Assembly (NCBI GenBank): GCA_016871415.1
Contig: VHDL01000009.1
Location: 1-64,000, forward strand
Length of the DNA: 64,000 nt
Source of the DNA: Verrucomicrobiota bacterium
GTDB taxonomy: Bacteria; Verrucomicrobiota; Verrucomicrobiia; Opitutales; UBA953
Direction of reading: 5' to 3'
Every line of letters starts with the position of its first letter. Within the stretch, counting starts at the first letter, position 1. Of the stretch, positions 9,793-18,528 are shown piece after piece. The notes under the pieces were generated by a model. That model was not told the DNA's origin. It made no database searches and saw nothing but the letters and a program-made list of their open reading frames with translations. The translations under genes were made by a program, and so were the position numbers.

Positions 9793-12651
9793 ATGAGAAG
9801 CCTGTCAGCCCTGTTTTTAATCCTCATCGCCTCGGTCCAGGCCGCTCCGCTCAGGGTGCTGTACTTGGACGTCGCCGGCGCCGAGCAGGCCGCCAAGGGC
9901 CCCCTACACGACCTGATGGCCGCCCACGGACGTGACGCCATCTGGTTCGATTACCACCGCGAGGCCCCCTCGGCCGATGACCTCCGCCGCTACGACGCCG
10001 TCGTCGTGGTCGGCGGAGCGCTAAGTTCCGGCCTCCCCGACCTCTCCGCCCAGGCCAAGGACCCCGCCGCCTTCCGCACGGCCCTCGAGCAGGCTCTGCC
10101 CGCCGGCCGCAAGGCCGCCTGGCAGGCCTTCCTCGCGCAGCGCGAGGCCGAGGTGCGCGAGAAGAATCCCAACGTCGCGAATTATGAGAAGCGCCCCGAG
10201 CCGCTGACTTTCCAGAAGCCCTACTCGGTCAAGGGCAGCATGGAGCGCACGCAGGTCCCGGCCGACATGCGTCTGGTGCTCTTCGCCGCCGAGCCGGACA
10301 TCGCTAAGCCCGTCGCCCTCGCCTGGGACGAACGCGGCCGCCTCTGGGTCGCCGAGACCCGCGACTACCCCCACGGGGTGATGGAGGACCAGCGGATGGG
10401 CAATGACTCCATCAAGATCTGCGAGGACACCGATGGCGACGGCCGGGCCGACAAGTTCACAGTCTTCGCCGACAAGCTCAATATCCCGACGAGCTTCGTC
10501 TTCGCCCGGGGCGGCATCATCGTCTCGCAGTCGCCGACCTTCGTGTTCCTCAAGGACACGGACGGCGACGACCGTGCCGACGTGCGTGAGGTCATCATGA
10601 CCGGCTTCGGCATCCGTGACACGCACGCCCAGGCCAGCAGCCTCTCCTACGGTTACGACAACTGGCTCCGCGGGGCGGTGGGCTACAGCGGCTTCGACGG
10701 CGAGGTCGGCGGCAAGAAGCTCGGCTTCGCCATGGGCAGCTACCGATTCAAGTCCGACGGCTCGTCCGTGGAGTTCCTCCATCAGTTCACCAACAATACC
10801 TGGGGCCAGGGCGCTAACGCCGCGGGCGACGCCTTCGGCGGCACGGCCAACAATGCACCGATCTTCTTCGGCGGCATCCCGGCCTCGGCCTGGAGCCGGG
10901 GCGGCAGCGGGCTCACTGCCAGGCCCATCAATCTCGTCGGCGAAGCCCACACCATCACCCCCAACTTCCGCCAGGTCGACGTGATGGGCGGCTACACGGC
11001 CGCCGCCGGCTCGACCTTCGTCTACTCCAAGGCCCTTCCTTCCCGTCTGCAGGGACGCGTCCTCGTCTGCGAGCCGACCATGAAGCTCGTCGCCGCCATG
11101 GACGTCAGGCCGGCCGGTGCAGGCTATGAGGCCCGTGACGGCTTCAACGTCCTCGCCAGCTCCGACGAGTGGCTGTCTCCGGTCTTCGCCGAGGTCGGCC
11201 CCGACGGCGCCATCTGGGTCGCCGACTTCCAGAACTTCATCATCCAGCACAATCCCACGCCTTCGCCTGAACGCGGCGGCTACAAAGCCGTCACCGGGGT
11301 CGGCGGCGCCCACGAGAACCCGCTGCGCGACCATTCCCGCGGCCGCATCTACCGCATCGTCTGTGACCGTCCCGGCGCCGTCGAGAACCCCGCGCAGGGA
11401 CTTTCTGACGTCGAGCTGGTCAAGGGACTCTCCGGCTCGACGCAGTATGGACGCCTCCGCGCGCAGCGACTGCTCGTCGAGGGACGCCGCGTCGCTGCCG
11501 TCCCTGCGCTGCGCGAACTCCTCGGCGCGACCGACGGAATCGCCGGACTGCACGCGCTCTGGACATTGCACGGTCTCGGCGCGCTGTCCGAGGACGACCA
11601 CCGTAAGGCCCTCCTTTCCCCCTCGGCCGAGCTGCGCCGCAACGCCGTTCGCGCCTTGGGCTCGGATGACGCTGCCCGCCGCCTCTTCTTCGGTTCCGGA
11701 CTCGTGGCCGACAAGGATCCCGCGGTGCGACTGGCCGCCCTGGTGAAGCTTTCCGAGTTCCCCACGACCCCTGAGATCCAGACGCTCGTGCGCGGTCTCG
11801 CCGCGGACTCTGCGGTGAAGTCCGACGAATGGCTTGCGGGCGCGGTCAAGGCCCTCGGACGCCGCCATCAGGCGCTCGTCTACCGCGAAGGTCCGAACCT
11901 CCTGCCCAATCCGGGCTTCGAGGAGCTCGATGACAAGAAGCTGCCCGTGGGCTGGAAGCGGCGCGACTACGGCCGTCGGCCGGGCAACGCGACCGCCCAG
12001 TGGGGCATCGTCATCGACCCCAAGATGGTGCATTCAGGCAAGCATGCCGTGCGGGGCATCACCCGTGAGGACGGCGACACGAGCTTCTTCGCCGACGTCG
12101 CGATCAAGCCCAATACCGAGTACCGCCTGAGCGCCTGGATCAAGACCCATGCCTTCCGCGGCAAGGCCAGCCTCAACGATCACATCGGGCGCGCCGAGAC
12201 CAACACGATCTCCCGCAACCAGGACTGGACCGAGGTCGAGGTCGTCTTCAACTCCGGTACCCGTACCAAGGCCAGCATCAACCTGCTCCACGTCGGCAAG
12301 GGCGACATCTACTTCGACGACGTGAAGCTCTGCGAGCTGCTGCCTTTGGACGAGGCGCCCCTTGCCGCCGGCGACGCTAAGCGCGGCGAGGGTCTCTTCT
12401 GGAGCCACCCCACCGCCGCCTGCGCCACCTGCCACATGGTGGGAGGGAAGGGCAGCGCCATCGGTCCGGCCCTCGACAATCTCGCCGTCCGCGTCACGCC
12501 GGCTTACATCCAGGAGTCGCTGCTCGAGCCGAACAAGGTCCTGGCCAAGGGATACGAGGCGCTCGGCGTTTCGCCCATGCCGCCCATGGGGCTCATCCTC
12601 AAGCCCCAGGAGCTCGAGGACGTGAAGGTCTACCTCCAGACCTTGCGCTGA
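9793..12651 (+). CDS. PVC-type exported dehydrogenase with HEAT, CBM-like and cytochrome c domains
   Basis: A 952-residue exported protein. Residues 1-18 are a signal peptide (start at 9793 chosen for that reason). Residues 20-75 (LRVLYLDVAGAEQA...YDAVVVVGG) look like the first part of a ThuA domain that is cut short. About 120-520 form a glucose/sorbosone-dehydrogenase-like propeller of the membrane-bound dehydrogenase family, with two Ca-binding-type D-x-D-x-D-G loops (DTDGDGRAD, DTDGDDRAD). HEAT-like helices follow (about 545-700), then a carbohydrate-binding-like sandwich (about 715-860) starting NLLPNPGFEEL, and a C-terminal cytochrome c with CATCH (877-881) and the axial-Met candidate in SPMPPMG (about 930). 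Such proteins are typical of Planctomycetes and Verrucomicrobia and are linked to sugar oxidation in the periplasm; substrate unknown. Confidence 0.88.
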   Translation: MRSLSALFLILIASVQAAPLRVLYLDVAGAEQAAKGPLHDLMAAHGRDAIWFDYHREAPSADDLRRYDAVVVVGGALSSGLPDLSAQAKDPAAFRTALEQALPAGRKAAWQAFLAQREAEVREKNPNVANYEKRPEPLTFQKPYSVKGSMERTQVPADMRLVLFAAEPDIAKPVALAWDERGRLWVAETRDYPHGVMEDQRMGNDSIKICEDTDGDGRADKFTVFADKLNIPTSFVFARGGIIVSQSPTFVFLKDTDGDDRADVREVIMTGFGIRDTHAQASSLSYGYDNWLRGAVGYSGFDGEVGGKKLGFAMGSYRFKSDGSSVEFLHQFTNNTWGQGANAAGDAFGGTANNAPIFFGGIPASAWSRGGSGLTARPINLVGEAHTITPNFRQVDVMGGYTAAAGSTFVYSKALPSRLQGRVLVCEPTMKLVAAMDVRPAGAGYEARDGFNVLASSDEWLSPVFAEVGPDGAIWVADFQNFIIQHNPTPSPERGGYKAVTGVGGAHENPLRDHSRGRIYRIVCDRPGAVENPAQGLSDVELVKGLSGSTQYGRLRAQRLLVEGRRVAAVPALRELLGATDGIAGLHALWTLHGLGALSEDDHRKALLSPSAELRRNAVRALGSDDAARRLFFGSGLVADKDPAVRLAALVKLSEFPTTPEIQTLVRGLAADSAVKSDEWLAGAVKALGRRHQALVYREGPNLLPNPGFEELDDKKLPVGWKRRDYGRRPGNATAQWGIVIDPKMVHSGKHAVRGITREDGDTSFFADVAIKPNTEYRLSAWIKTHAFRGKASLNDHIGRAETNTISRNQDWTEVEVVFNSGTRTKASINLLHVGKGDIYFDDVKLCELLPLDEAPLAAGDAKRGEGLFWSHPTAACATCHMVGGKGSAIGPALDNLAVRVTPAYIQESLLEPNKVLAKGYEALGVSPMPPMGLILKPQELEDVKVYLQTLR

Positions 12652-12696
12652 CAGCATTCGGATTGCCTCCTTCTCGGATGGAGCAAGGCTCCGTCC

Positions 12697-13194
12697 ATGG
12701 CCGTCGAGCTTGAGAAGGAGCGTAGTCCGATCTTCGGGATCATCCTGTTCCTGCTGATTCCCGTCGTCGCGGGATTCATCCTCTGGAACGGGATACCCGG
12801 TTCCAAGTTCAACGGCGTTCGACCGGGCATCTTCTTTCCCCTGCAGACTCAGCTGCCGGAGGACGCGCGCTTCATGGACAACCGCATCAAGTGCGACTCC
12901 AAGGAGGCTCTCACGGCCGTGCAGGCCGCTCTCCGCAAGGTCCAGCCCGACTTCCCGGTCCAGTTCGTCTCGGTGCAGCTCGAGAATTTCCAGTCCGGTT
13001 ACAAGTTCCGCGTCAGCTACCCCACCTACTACGCCCAGAGGATGGACTTCAGCGCCGGCTGGCCGACCTTCCGCAAGGGCGCCATCGTGGGCGACGCCGA
13101 CCTCGAGGCCCAGGTGAAGGCCAAGGACGACCAGCTCGAGAAGGTCATCCGCGAGGCCTTGGAGGCCTATTTCAAGTCCAAGGGAGCGCACTAA
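12697..13194 (+). CDS. Hypothetical single-pass membrane protein
   Basis: A 165-residue protein with one strong membrane segment (about residues 12-31, IFGIILFLLIPVVAGFIL) after a short charged N-terminus, and a soluble part with a Lys/Glu-rich C-terminal helix (residues 125-162). It follows the dehydrogenase by 45 bases but has its own spacing and could be separate. No known domain is recognised. Confidence 0.75.
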   Translation: MAVELEKERSPIFGIILFLLIPVVAGFILWNGIPGSKFNGVRPGIFFPLQTQLPEDARFMDNRIKCDSKEALTAVQAALRKVQPDFPVQFVSVQLENFQSGYKFRVSYPTYYAQRMDFSAGWPTFRKGAIVGDADLEAQVKAKDDQLEKVIREALEAYFKSKGAH

Positions 13195-13198
13195 GGTG

Positions 13199-13226
13199 AG
13201 GAGCCCCGGATCGCTCCGGGACTCCT
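13199..13226. terminator. Stem-loop between convergent gene and tRNA-His
   Basis: AGGAG (13199-13203) and CCCGGA (13205-13210) pair with TCCGGG (13215-13220) and CTCCT (13222-13226), with one mismatch and loop TCGC. It lies between the end of the 12697 gene and the 3' end of the tRNA on the other strand, so it may end transcripts from both sides. The T-run is weak in both directions. Confidence 0.5.
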
Positions 13227-13234
13227 GCACAAAG

Positions 13235-13312
13235 TGGGGTGATTGAGGGGACTTGAACCCCCGACCCCTGGTACCACAAACCAGTGCTCTAACCAACTGA
13301 GCTACAACCACC
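13235..13312 (-). tRNA. tRNA-His (anticodon GTG)
   Basis: Reading the minus strand, a full cloverleaf is seen. The acceptor stem GTGGTTG pairs with CAATCAC, the anticodon stem CTGGT/ACCAG carries loop TTGTGGT with anticodon GTG, and the T-arm is GGGGGTTCAAGTCCCC. The extra 5' G (base 13312) faces C73, the identity element of tRNA-His. The 3' CCA is encoded. Confidence 0.97.
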
Positions 13313-13475
13313 GTGCGCCCTCCCCTTGGGAAAAGGGAGGTAAATACAGATTGTCCGGGGCCGGATTGTCAAACTCTGACGCAAGGGCAGGGGACACTTG
13401 CATCGTCTCGGCGGATGTGCTGGTCTGTCTGCTTTCCGCGCCCCCATGGGGCCGGGTTTCCATCCAAACCACTCA

Positions 13476-14663
13476 ATGTCCACGTTCTCCGACCTCGGCC
13501 TGCCCGAGCCCGTGCTCCGCGCCCTGACCGAAAGCGGATACGTCAACCCCACGCCAATCCAGGCCGCCGCCATCCCCGCCGTACTGGCCAAGCGCGACAT
13601 CATCGGCTCCGCCCAGACGGGCACCGGCAAGACCGCCGCCTTCGCCCTCCCGACGTTGGCCCGACTTGGACCGGCCGGAGGCAAGCCCCGCTGCCTCGTC
13701 CTGGTTCCCACCCGCGAGCTGGCCATCCAGGTCGACGAGAATTTCCGCAAGTACGGCAAGCACCTCGGCACGCGCACTGCGCTCCTCTACGGAGGAGTCG
13801 GCTACGGCGCCCAAGTCAAGGCGCTGGAGGAGGGGGTGGATGTCGTCATCGCCACGCCCGGACGCCTCCTCGACCTGCATGAGCAGAAGATCCTGGACCT
13901 GCGTTCAATTCAGGTGCTCATCCTCGACGAGGTCGACCGCATGCTGGACATGGGCTTCATCGAGGACGTGTCCCGCATCGTCAACTACTGCCCCAAGGAC
14001 CGCCAGACGCTGCTTTTCTCCGCCACGGTCAGCGACGCCATCGGCCGCATCGCCGGCTGGGCCCTGCGCGACCCCGTCACGGTCGACGTGCGTACGGGCA
14101 CGACCGCAGCCGACACGGTCGAGCACGCGATTTACCCGGTCGACGTCTTCCAGAAGTACGACCTGCTGCTGGACCTGCTCAAACGCAGCGGTTACAAGTC
14201 GGTCATTGTCTTCACCCGCACCAAACGCGACGCCGACCGCATCGCCGAATGGATCGAAGGCCACGGTACGCCCGTGGCTACGATGCACGCCGACCGTTCG
14301 CAGACCGAGCGCGCGGAGGCCCTCGCGGGCTTCAAGTCGGGTAAATACGCCGTGATGGTCGCGACCGACATCGCCTCGCGCGGCCTCGACATCCGCGGCG
14401 TGACGCACGTCATCAACTACAACGTGCCGGAGCATGCCGAGGACTACGTCCACCGCATCGGCCGCACGGGCCGCGCTTCCGCCGAGGGCGAGGCCTTCAC
14501 GCTCTTCTCACCCGACGAGATGCACCACTTGCAGCAGATCGAGCTCCTGCTGGGCAGGCCGATCGAGCGCCGCAAGCTCGAGGGCTTCCGCTATTATTCT
14601 GAGCCGCAGCTGACCCCGGGAGGCTCCAAGGCCGCCGCGGGCCCGCGCAAGCGCAACCGCTGA
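13476..14663 (+). CDS. DEAD-box-family RNA helicase (RhlE-like), DEVD in motif II
   Basis: A 395-residue ATP-dependent RNA helicase with both RecA-like domains. Seen in order: Q motif (NPTPIQAAAIPAVL, about residue 25), Walker A AQTGTGKT (about 48), PTRELA (about 78), TPGRLLD (about 127), motif II DEVD (about 150), SAT (about 183), ATDIASRGLDI (about 298) and HRIGRTGR (about 327). Motif II is DEVD, not DEAD, so the family name does not hold literally, though D and E needed for Mg-ATP are kept. The start at 13476 (MSTFSDLGL) is preferred over upstream in-frame ATGs because it is the family N-terminus. Short C-terminal tail. ribD follows after 2 bases. Confidence 0.93.
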   Translation: MSTFSDLGLPEPVLRALTESGYVNPTPIQAAAIPAVLAKRDIIGSAQTGTGKTAAFALPTLARLGPAGGKPRCLVLVPTRELAIQVDENFRKYGKHLGTRTALLYGGVGYGAQVKALEEGVDVVIATPGRLLDLHEQKILDLRSIQVLILDEVDRMLDMGFIEDVSRIVNYCPKDRQTLLFSATVSDAIGRIAGWALRDPVTVDVRTGTTAADTVEHAIYPVDVFQKYDLLLDLLKRSGYKSVIVFTRTKRDADRIAEWIEGHGTPVATMHADRSQTERAEALAGFKSGKYAVMVATDIASRGLDIRGVTHVINYNVPEHAEDYVHRIGRTGRASAEGEAFTLFSPDEMHHLQQIELLLGRPIERRKLEGFRYYSEPQLTPGGSKAAAGPRKRNR

Positions 14664-14665
14664 AG

Positions 14666-15757
14666 GTGCCCGCGTCCGCCGCCGAGCCTCCGATGCTCCG
14701 CGCACTGGAGCTGGCCCGGCGGGCCTGGGGCGCCACGCACCCCAACCCGATGGTGGGCGCGGTGATCACCGAGGAGGGAAGGGCGGTCGCCGAGGGCTGG
14801 CACGAGGCCGCTGGCGGACCGCATGCCGAAGTGGCCGCCTTGCGCGCCCTGGGGCGTCGCCCGGCCCCCAGCGCCGTGCTGCACGTCACGCTGGAGCCCT
14901 GCTGCACACACGGACGTACGCCGCCTTGCGTGGAGGCCATCCTCGCCTCCGGCATCCGAACGGTCGTCGTGGGCGCCCGTGACCCCAACCCGGCGCATGC
15001 CGGCAAGGGCCTCGATCTGCTGCGCAAAGCGGGCGTGGCGGTGGTGGAGGGCGTGCTCGAGGAGGCCTGCAGGGACCTTAACTTCATCTTCAACCATTGG
15101 ATTGTCCGTCGCCGTCCGCTGCTGGCCCTCAAGGTCGCGGCCACGCTGGACGGACTGCTGGTGCCGTCGGCTGGCGCTCCGCGCGAGCTCACGGGTCCGC
15201 AGGCCCGTGCCGACGTGCATCGGTGGCGCAGGCTGTTCCCGGCCGTGGCGGTCAGCGCCGACACCCTGCTGGCCGACAACCCCCGTCTGACCGCCCGCGA
15301 CGACGGCCCGGAGCGCTGCCCAATCCGTTTCGTGCTCGATCGGCGTTTCCGGTCCGCAGGTCGCTCTGGACTCTATCTTTTCAGCGACCATCATCGCGAC
15401 CGTACGGTCGTCGTGGGGCTCGCCTCAGAAGTCCGTCCTGCCGACGCCGCATGGTATGAGGCCGAGGGCGTCCGCACCTGGGCCCTTCCGGGCGATTCCG
15501 ACGGCTTCATCGCTGCGTGGTCGGAGCGCTGCGCCTCCGAGGGCGTCACTGGAGTGATGATCGAGGGCGGCCCCGGGCTTTCTTCGGCGCTGCTGGACGA
15601 CCACGCCGTCGACATGCTCTTCGCCTACGTCGCACCGAAGCTGGGAGGCGACCCGTCCCACGGGCCTTGGTTCGGCTCCCAACCTCCGATTCTGAACGCG
15701 GTGAGGGTTGAACAACTGGGGGATGATGTGCTTTTCCGTGGCGTGATAGGTCGTTGA
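14666..15757 (+). CDS. ribD: Bifunctional riboflavin deaminase/reductase RibD
   Basis: Catalyses the deaminase and reductase steps of riboflavin synthesis. The 363 residues hold an N-terminal cytidine-deaminase-fold domain with the zinc site H53-A-E55 (GGPHAEVAAL) and C79/C88 (EPCCTHGRTPPC), and a C-terminal reductase domain (from about 148, RPLLALKVAATLDG, with GLLVPS and IEGGPGLSSALL). The GTG at 14666 lies 2 bases after the helicase stop; an ATG at 14693 (MLRALELARRAW) is an equally plausible start nine codons in. No other rib genes are in the window. Confidence 0.94.
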   Translation: MPASAAEPPMLRALELARRAWGATHPNPMVGAVITEEGRAVAEGWHEAAGGPHAEVAALRALGRRPAPSAVLHVTLEPCCTHGRTPPCVEAILASGIRTVVVGARDPNPAHAGKGLDLLRKAGVAVVEGVLEEACRDLNFIFNHWIVRRRPLLALKVAATLDGLLVPSAGAPRELTGPQARADVHRWRRLFPAVAVSADTLLADNPRLTARDDGPERCPIRFVLDRRFRSAGRSGLYLFSDHHRDRTVVVGLASEVRPADAAWYEAEGVRTWALPGDSDGFIAAWSERCASEGVTGVMIEGGPGLSSALLDDHAVDMLFAYVAPKLGGDPSHGPWFGSQPPILNAVRVEQLGDDVLFRGVIGR

Positions 15758-15848
15758 TTTGGGGGATTTTCACGTCGGCCGAGCCCACAAAAGGCCTCTT
15801 TTCACCGTATGGTGCTGACCCGGTCGGGCGGCTGCCGCTTTTATCTCG

Positions 15849-15865
15849 ACTTTTCAAGGAAAAGT
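15849..15865. promoter_or_regulatory. Inverted repeat before the thymidine phosphorylase gene
   Basis: ACTTTTC (15849-15855), three bases, GAAAAGT (15859-15865): a perfect 7-base inverted repeat in the 178-base gap between ribD and the next gene. It sits 71 bases before the ATG and could be an operator; no clear -35/-10 pair was found around it. Confidence 0.3.
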
Positions 15866-15935
15866 TTCATATTTGCGTGTTCGCCGCCTCTGCATTCTAG
15901 CAGGCCGGACCTAACCTTCTAAATCCAAAGCACTT

Positions 15936-17270
15936 ATGGCTGAAAAAATCTTGGACTTCAGGAAGAGGGAGAAGCCCACTTTCGCTGCGCTCATCGAGAA
16001 GAAGCGCGACGGTGGTGAGTTCACCGCTGATGAAATCAGGCAGATCGTGGACTCGGTCATGGACGCCGAGATGCCCGAGGCCCAGCAGGCCGCCCTGGCC
16101 ATGGCCATCTACTTCAAGCAGATGTCCGCCCAGGAAATTGCGCTGCTCGCCGAGGAGCTTCGTCTCTCCGGTGACGTGATCGACATGGACCGTCTCACCC
16201 AGCCCAAAATCGCCAAGGTCTCGACGGGCGGCGTGGGCGACAAGACCTCCCTGGTGCTCGGCCCCCTCGGAGCCGCGGCCGGCGTGGTCATGCCGGGCAT
16301 GAACGGCAAGGACGAGGAGTTCTGCATCTCCAGCGTCGAGAAGCTCTCTTCGATCCCCGGCTTCAAGGGCAAGGCCACGATGGACCAATTCCGTCAGCAG
16401 CTCGAGCGCACTGGCTGCGCCGTGACGGAGCAGTGCAGTGAAATCGCCCCCGCCGACGACATCCTCTACACCCTGCGCCAGAAGACGGGCACAATCCCGT
16501 CCCTGCCGCTCATCACGGGAAGCATCCTTTCCAAGAAGCTCGCCGAAGGCTGCGAGGGCCTAGTAATCGACGTGAAGTGGGGCAACGGCTCCTTCATCCG
16601 CGATCTCGAGCAGGCCAAGCAGCTCGCTCGTATCGTCACCCGCGTCGCCCGCTCGGTCAACCGCAAGTGCGTAGCCCTCGTGACCGACATCAACCAGCCC
16701 CTCGGCGACTCCGTCGGCACGGGTCTCGAAGTCCTCGAGGCCGTCCGCTTGCTCAAGGGCGAAGGTCCCGAAGACCTGCAGGATCTCGTCCTCAAACTGG
16801 GCATGGAAGTCGTGCGCCTCGCCGGCGTTGCCGGTTCGACCCTCTCCGCCAAGCAGACCGTCGAGAAGCACCTCAAGGACGGCTCCGCCCTCGAGAAATT
16901 CAAAGCCATGGTCCGCGCCCAAGGCGGCAAGACCGACTGGATAGACGATCCCTCGAAGTTCCCTAAGGCGAAGTTCATCCGCAAGCTGCCCGCCCCGAAG
17001 CGCGGCTACGTACACACCATCGACGCCGGCAAAATCGCCCAGGGCGTGCGCCTCCTCGCCACCCTCAAGGACGGCACGCTCGACCCGTCGGTCGGCGTCA
17101 CTGAAATCCGCAAGGTCGGCACGCAGGTCAAGCAGGGCGAGCCGCTAATCATGATCCATTACAACGACGAGGCCAAGGTCGACACCGCGCTGCCTTACTT
17201 CCGCGACGCCTACCGTCTCGCTCCCAAGCGCCCGAACATGCCCCCGCTCGTCGTCGAGCGTGTGGCCTGA
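15936..17270 (+). CDS. Thymidine/pyrimidine-nucleoside phosphorylase-like protein, diverged phosphate loop
   Basis: A 444-residue protein of the nucleoside phosphorylase/anthranilate phosphoribosyltransferase superfamily; true enzymes split thymidine with phosphate into thymine and deoxyribose-1-phosphate. Family parts are clear: the KVSTGGVGDKTS phosphate loop (about residue 90), LPLITGSILSKKLAEG (about 190) with the conserved Ser and Lys, DVKWGNGSF, and the C-terminal hammerhead domain (KRGYVHTIDAGKIAQ). However the canonical SGRGLGHTGGTLDK stretch is replaced by MPGMNGKDEEFCISSVEK (about 121-138). The enzyme may use another substrate or be altered in activity. A strong terminator follows. 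Confidence 0.85.
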   Translation: MAEKILDFRKREKPTFAALIEKKRDGGEFTADEIRQIVDSVMDAEMPEAQQAALAMAIYFKQMSAQEIALLAEELRLSGDVIDMDRLTQPKIAKVSTGGVGDKTSLVLGPLGAAAGVVMPGMNGKDEEFCISSVEKLSSIPGFKGKATMDQFRQQLERTGCAVTEQCSEIAPADDILYTLRQKTGTIPSLPLITGSILSKKLAEGCEGLVIDVKWGNGSFIRDLEQAKQLARIVTRVARSVNRKCVALVTDINQPLGDSVGTGLEVLEAVRLLKGEGPEDLQDLVLKLGMEVVRLAGVAGSTLSAKQTVEKHLKDGSALEKFKAMVRAQGGKTDWIDDPSKFPKAKFIRKLPAPKRGYVHTIDAGKIAQGVRLLATLKDGTLDPSVGVTEIRKVGTQVKQGEPLIMIHYNDEAKVDTALPYFRDAYRLAPKRPNMPPLVVERVA

Positions 17271-17290
17271 GCGGTTCCACTGGAGAAGAA

Positions 17291-17322
17291 GGGCCGCGGA
17301 ACAATCCGCGGCCCTTTTGTTT
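17291..17322 (+). terminator. Rho-independent terminator
   Basis: GGGCCGCGGA (17291-17300), loop ACAA, TCCGCGGCCC (17305-17314), then TTTTGTTTT. A ten-pair GC-rich stem, 20 bases after the phosphorylase stop. Confidence 0.93.
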
Positions 17323-17359
17323 TCAGCCCGCTATGTTCAGCGGCCGAGGCCTTCAGGAA

Positions 17360-17704
17360 CTACTCCAGCTGGAACCAGGAGTCGCGGTCGGCCTTGAATC
17401 TGCCGGCTTCCTTGCCGGCGGCGGGGGGCTAAGGTCGGACGTCCTTGCGGTAGATGTCGGCGACGAGCACGTTGCAACCCAGGCCAACTGGCTTGCGCGC
17501 GGCCTCCTTCTCGTGGTCGCTGATGCCGGTCCACCGGTGGATGCTGGGCACACCGGGGCGCCGGCCGGTCGCGGCGTCGTCGTAGGCGTGCCAGCCGGCA
17601 AAGGACCACGCCGCCTTGTATCTGAGGGGCCGTTCGACGACGGCCGCGGTCAGTGATACCAGCGTTCCCACCATGGCCGTGACGAGAGTGCGGCGACACT
17701 TCAT
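17360..17704 (-). pseudogene. Truncated dienelactone hydrolase-family gene
   Basis: From ATG 17704 the frame codes a signal-peptide-like start (MKCRRTLVTAMVGTLVSL) and then the N-terminal quarter of an exported dienelactone hydrolase: GWHAYDDAATG, IHRWTGISDHEKEAA and ADIYRKDVRP. An in-frame TAG at 17429-17431 interrupts where the family normally has a residue after DVRP. The same frame then continues in register (AAGKEAGRFKADRDS), but stops again at TAG 17360-17362. The parts with the catalytic Cys/Ser, Asp and His are absent before the terminator at 17291-17322. It follows lpxA by 45 bases on the same strand. Call rests on motif memory, not on alignment. Confidence 0.7.
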
Positions 17705-17748
17705 GGCCTCCCGCAGGACCCGTGTCCGTCGGAGCAAGCGCTCAGGCC

Positions 17749-18525
17749 TCAGGCCAGGCCACGCTTGCTGGCCGCCGCGAAATCCAGGAAGTCCTTGACG
17801 ATGCGGCTGGACGATTCCGGCAGCGTGTGCGCCTTCTCCATGGCCTGCGAGGTGTTCAGTCCGTCCCGGTAGAAGATCCGGTGCATCATCTTGGCTGTGG
17901 CGATCTCGTCCTCGGAGAAGCCGGAACGCTTGAGGCCAACCGCGTTGACCATCTTGGTCTCGCAGGGGTTGCCGTCGGCGATGACGAAGGGAGGTACGTC
18001 CTGGACGCATTTGGAGCAAGCGGCGACCATCGCATGGTCGCCGATGCGGCAGAACTGATGGATGCCCGCGTTCCAGCCGATGTTCACGTGGTCGCCCACG
18101 TGCACGTGACCGGCCAAGGCGGAGTGGCTGGACATGACCAGATGGCTGCCGATGACGCAGTCGTGGGCGACGTGGGAGTAGGCGAGGAGCACGTTGTCAT
18201 CGCCCAGCACGGTCCATTCGCCCTCCTGGGTGCCGAGGTGGACGCTCACATACTCACGGAACACGTTGCGGGCGCCGATGCGCAGGCCCGGACGTCCCGG
18301 GCGGGCCTTGAGGTCCTGGGTGCGGCCGCCGATGAGGGCGTAGGGGTGGACCTCACAGTCGGGACCGGTCTCCGTGCGACCCTCGACGGTCGCGTGATGC
18401 AGGACCTTAGTGCGGTCGCCCAGGGTCACGTCGGCTCCGATGAAGGCGTAGGCTCCCACCTCGACGTCGGCGCCCAGCCGGGCGCCCGGCTCGACGATCG
18501 CGGTCGGGTGGATGCGGGCGGCCAT
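17749..18525 (-). CDS. lpxA: UDP-N-acetylglucosamine acyltransferase
   Basis: First enzyme of lipid A synthesis, adding a 3-hydroxyacyl chain from ACP to UDP-GlcNAc in the cytoplasm. The 258 residues show the left-handed beta-helix hexapeptide repeats (IHPTAIVEPGARLGADVEVG onward), the catalytic-His region YSHVAHDCVIG (about residue 120), and the C-terminal helical cap (RSGFSEDEIATAKMMHRIFY). It starts 3 bases after the lpxC-fabZ stop, an order also seen in other PVC and Bacteroidota genomes. Confidence 0.96.
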   Translation of the reverse strand: MAARIHPTAIVEPGARLGADVEVGAYAFIGADVTLGDRTKVLHHATVEGRTETGPDCEVHPYALIGGRTQDLKARPGRPGLRIGARNVFREYVSVHLGTQEGEWTVLGDDNVLLAYSHVAHDCVIGSHLVMSSHSALAGHVHVGDHVNIGWNAGIHQFCRIGDHAMVAACSKCVQDVPPFVIADGNPCETKMVNAVGLKRSGFSEDEIATAKMMHRIFYRDGLNTSQAMEKAHTLPESSSRIVKDFLDFAAASKRGLA

Positions 18526-18528
18526 CCT

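Noticed and set aside
13243-13527. A 94-codon plus-strand frame over tRNA-His
   Set aside because: It is the antisense of the tRNA plus the helicase leader; no coding signal.
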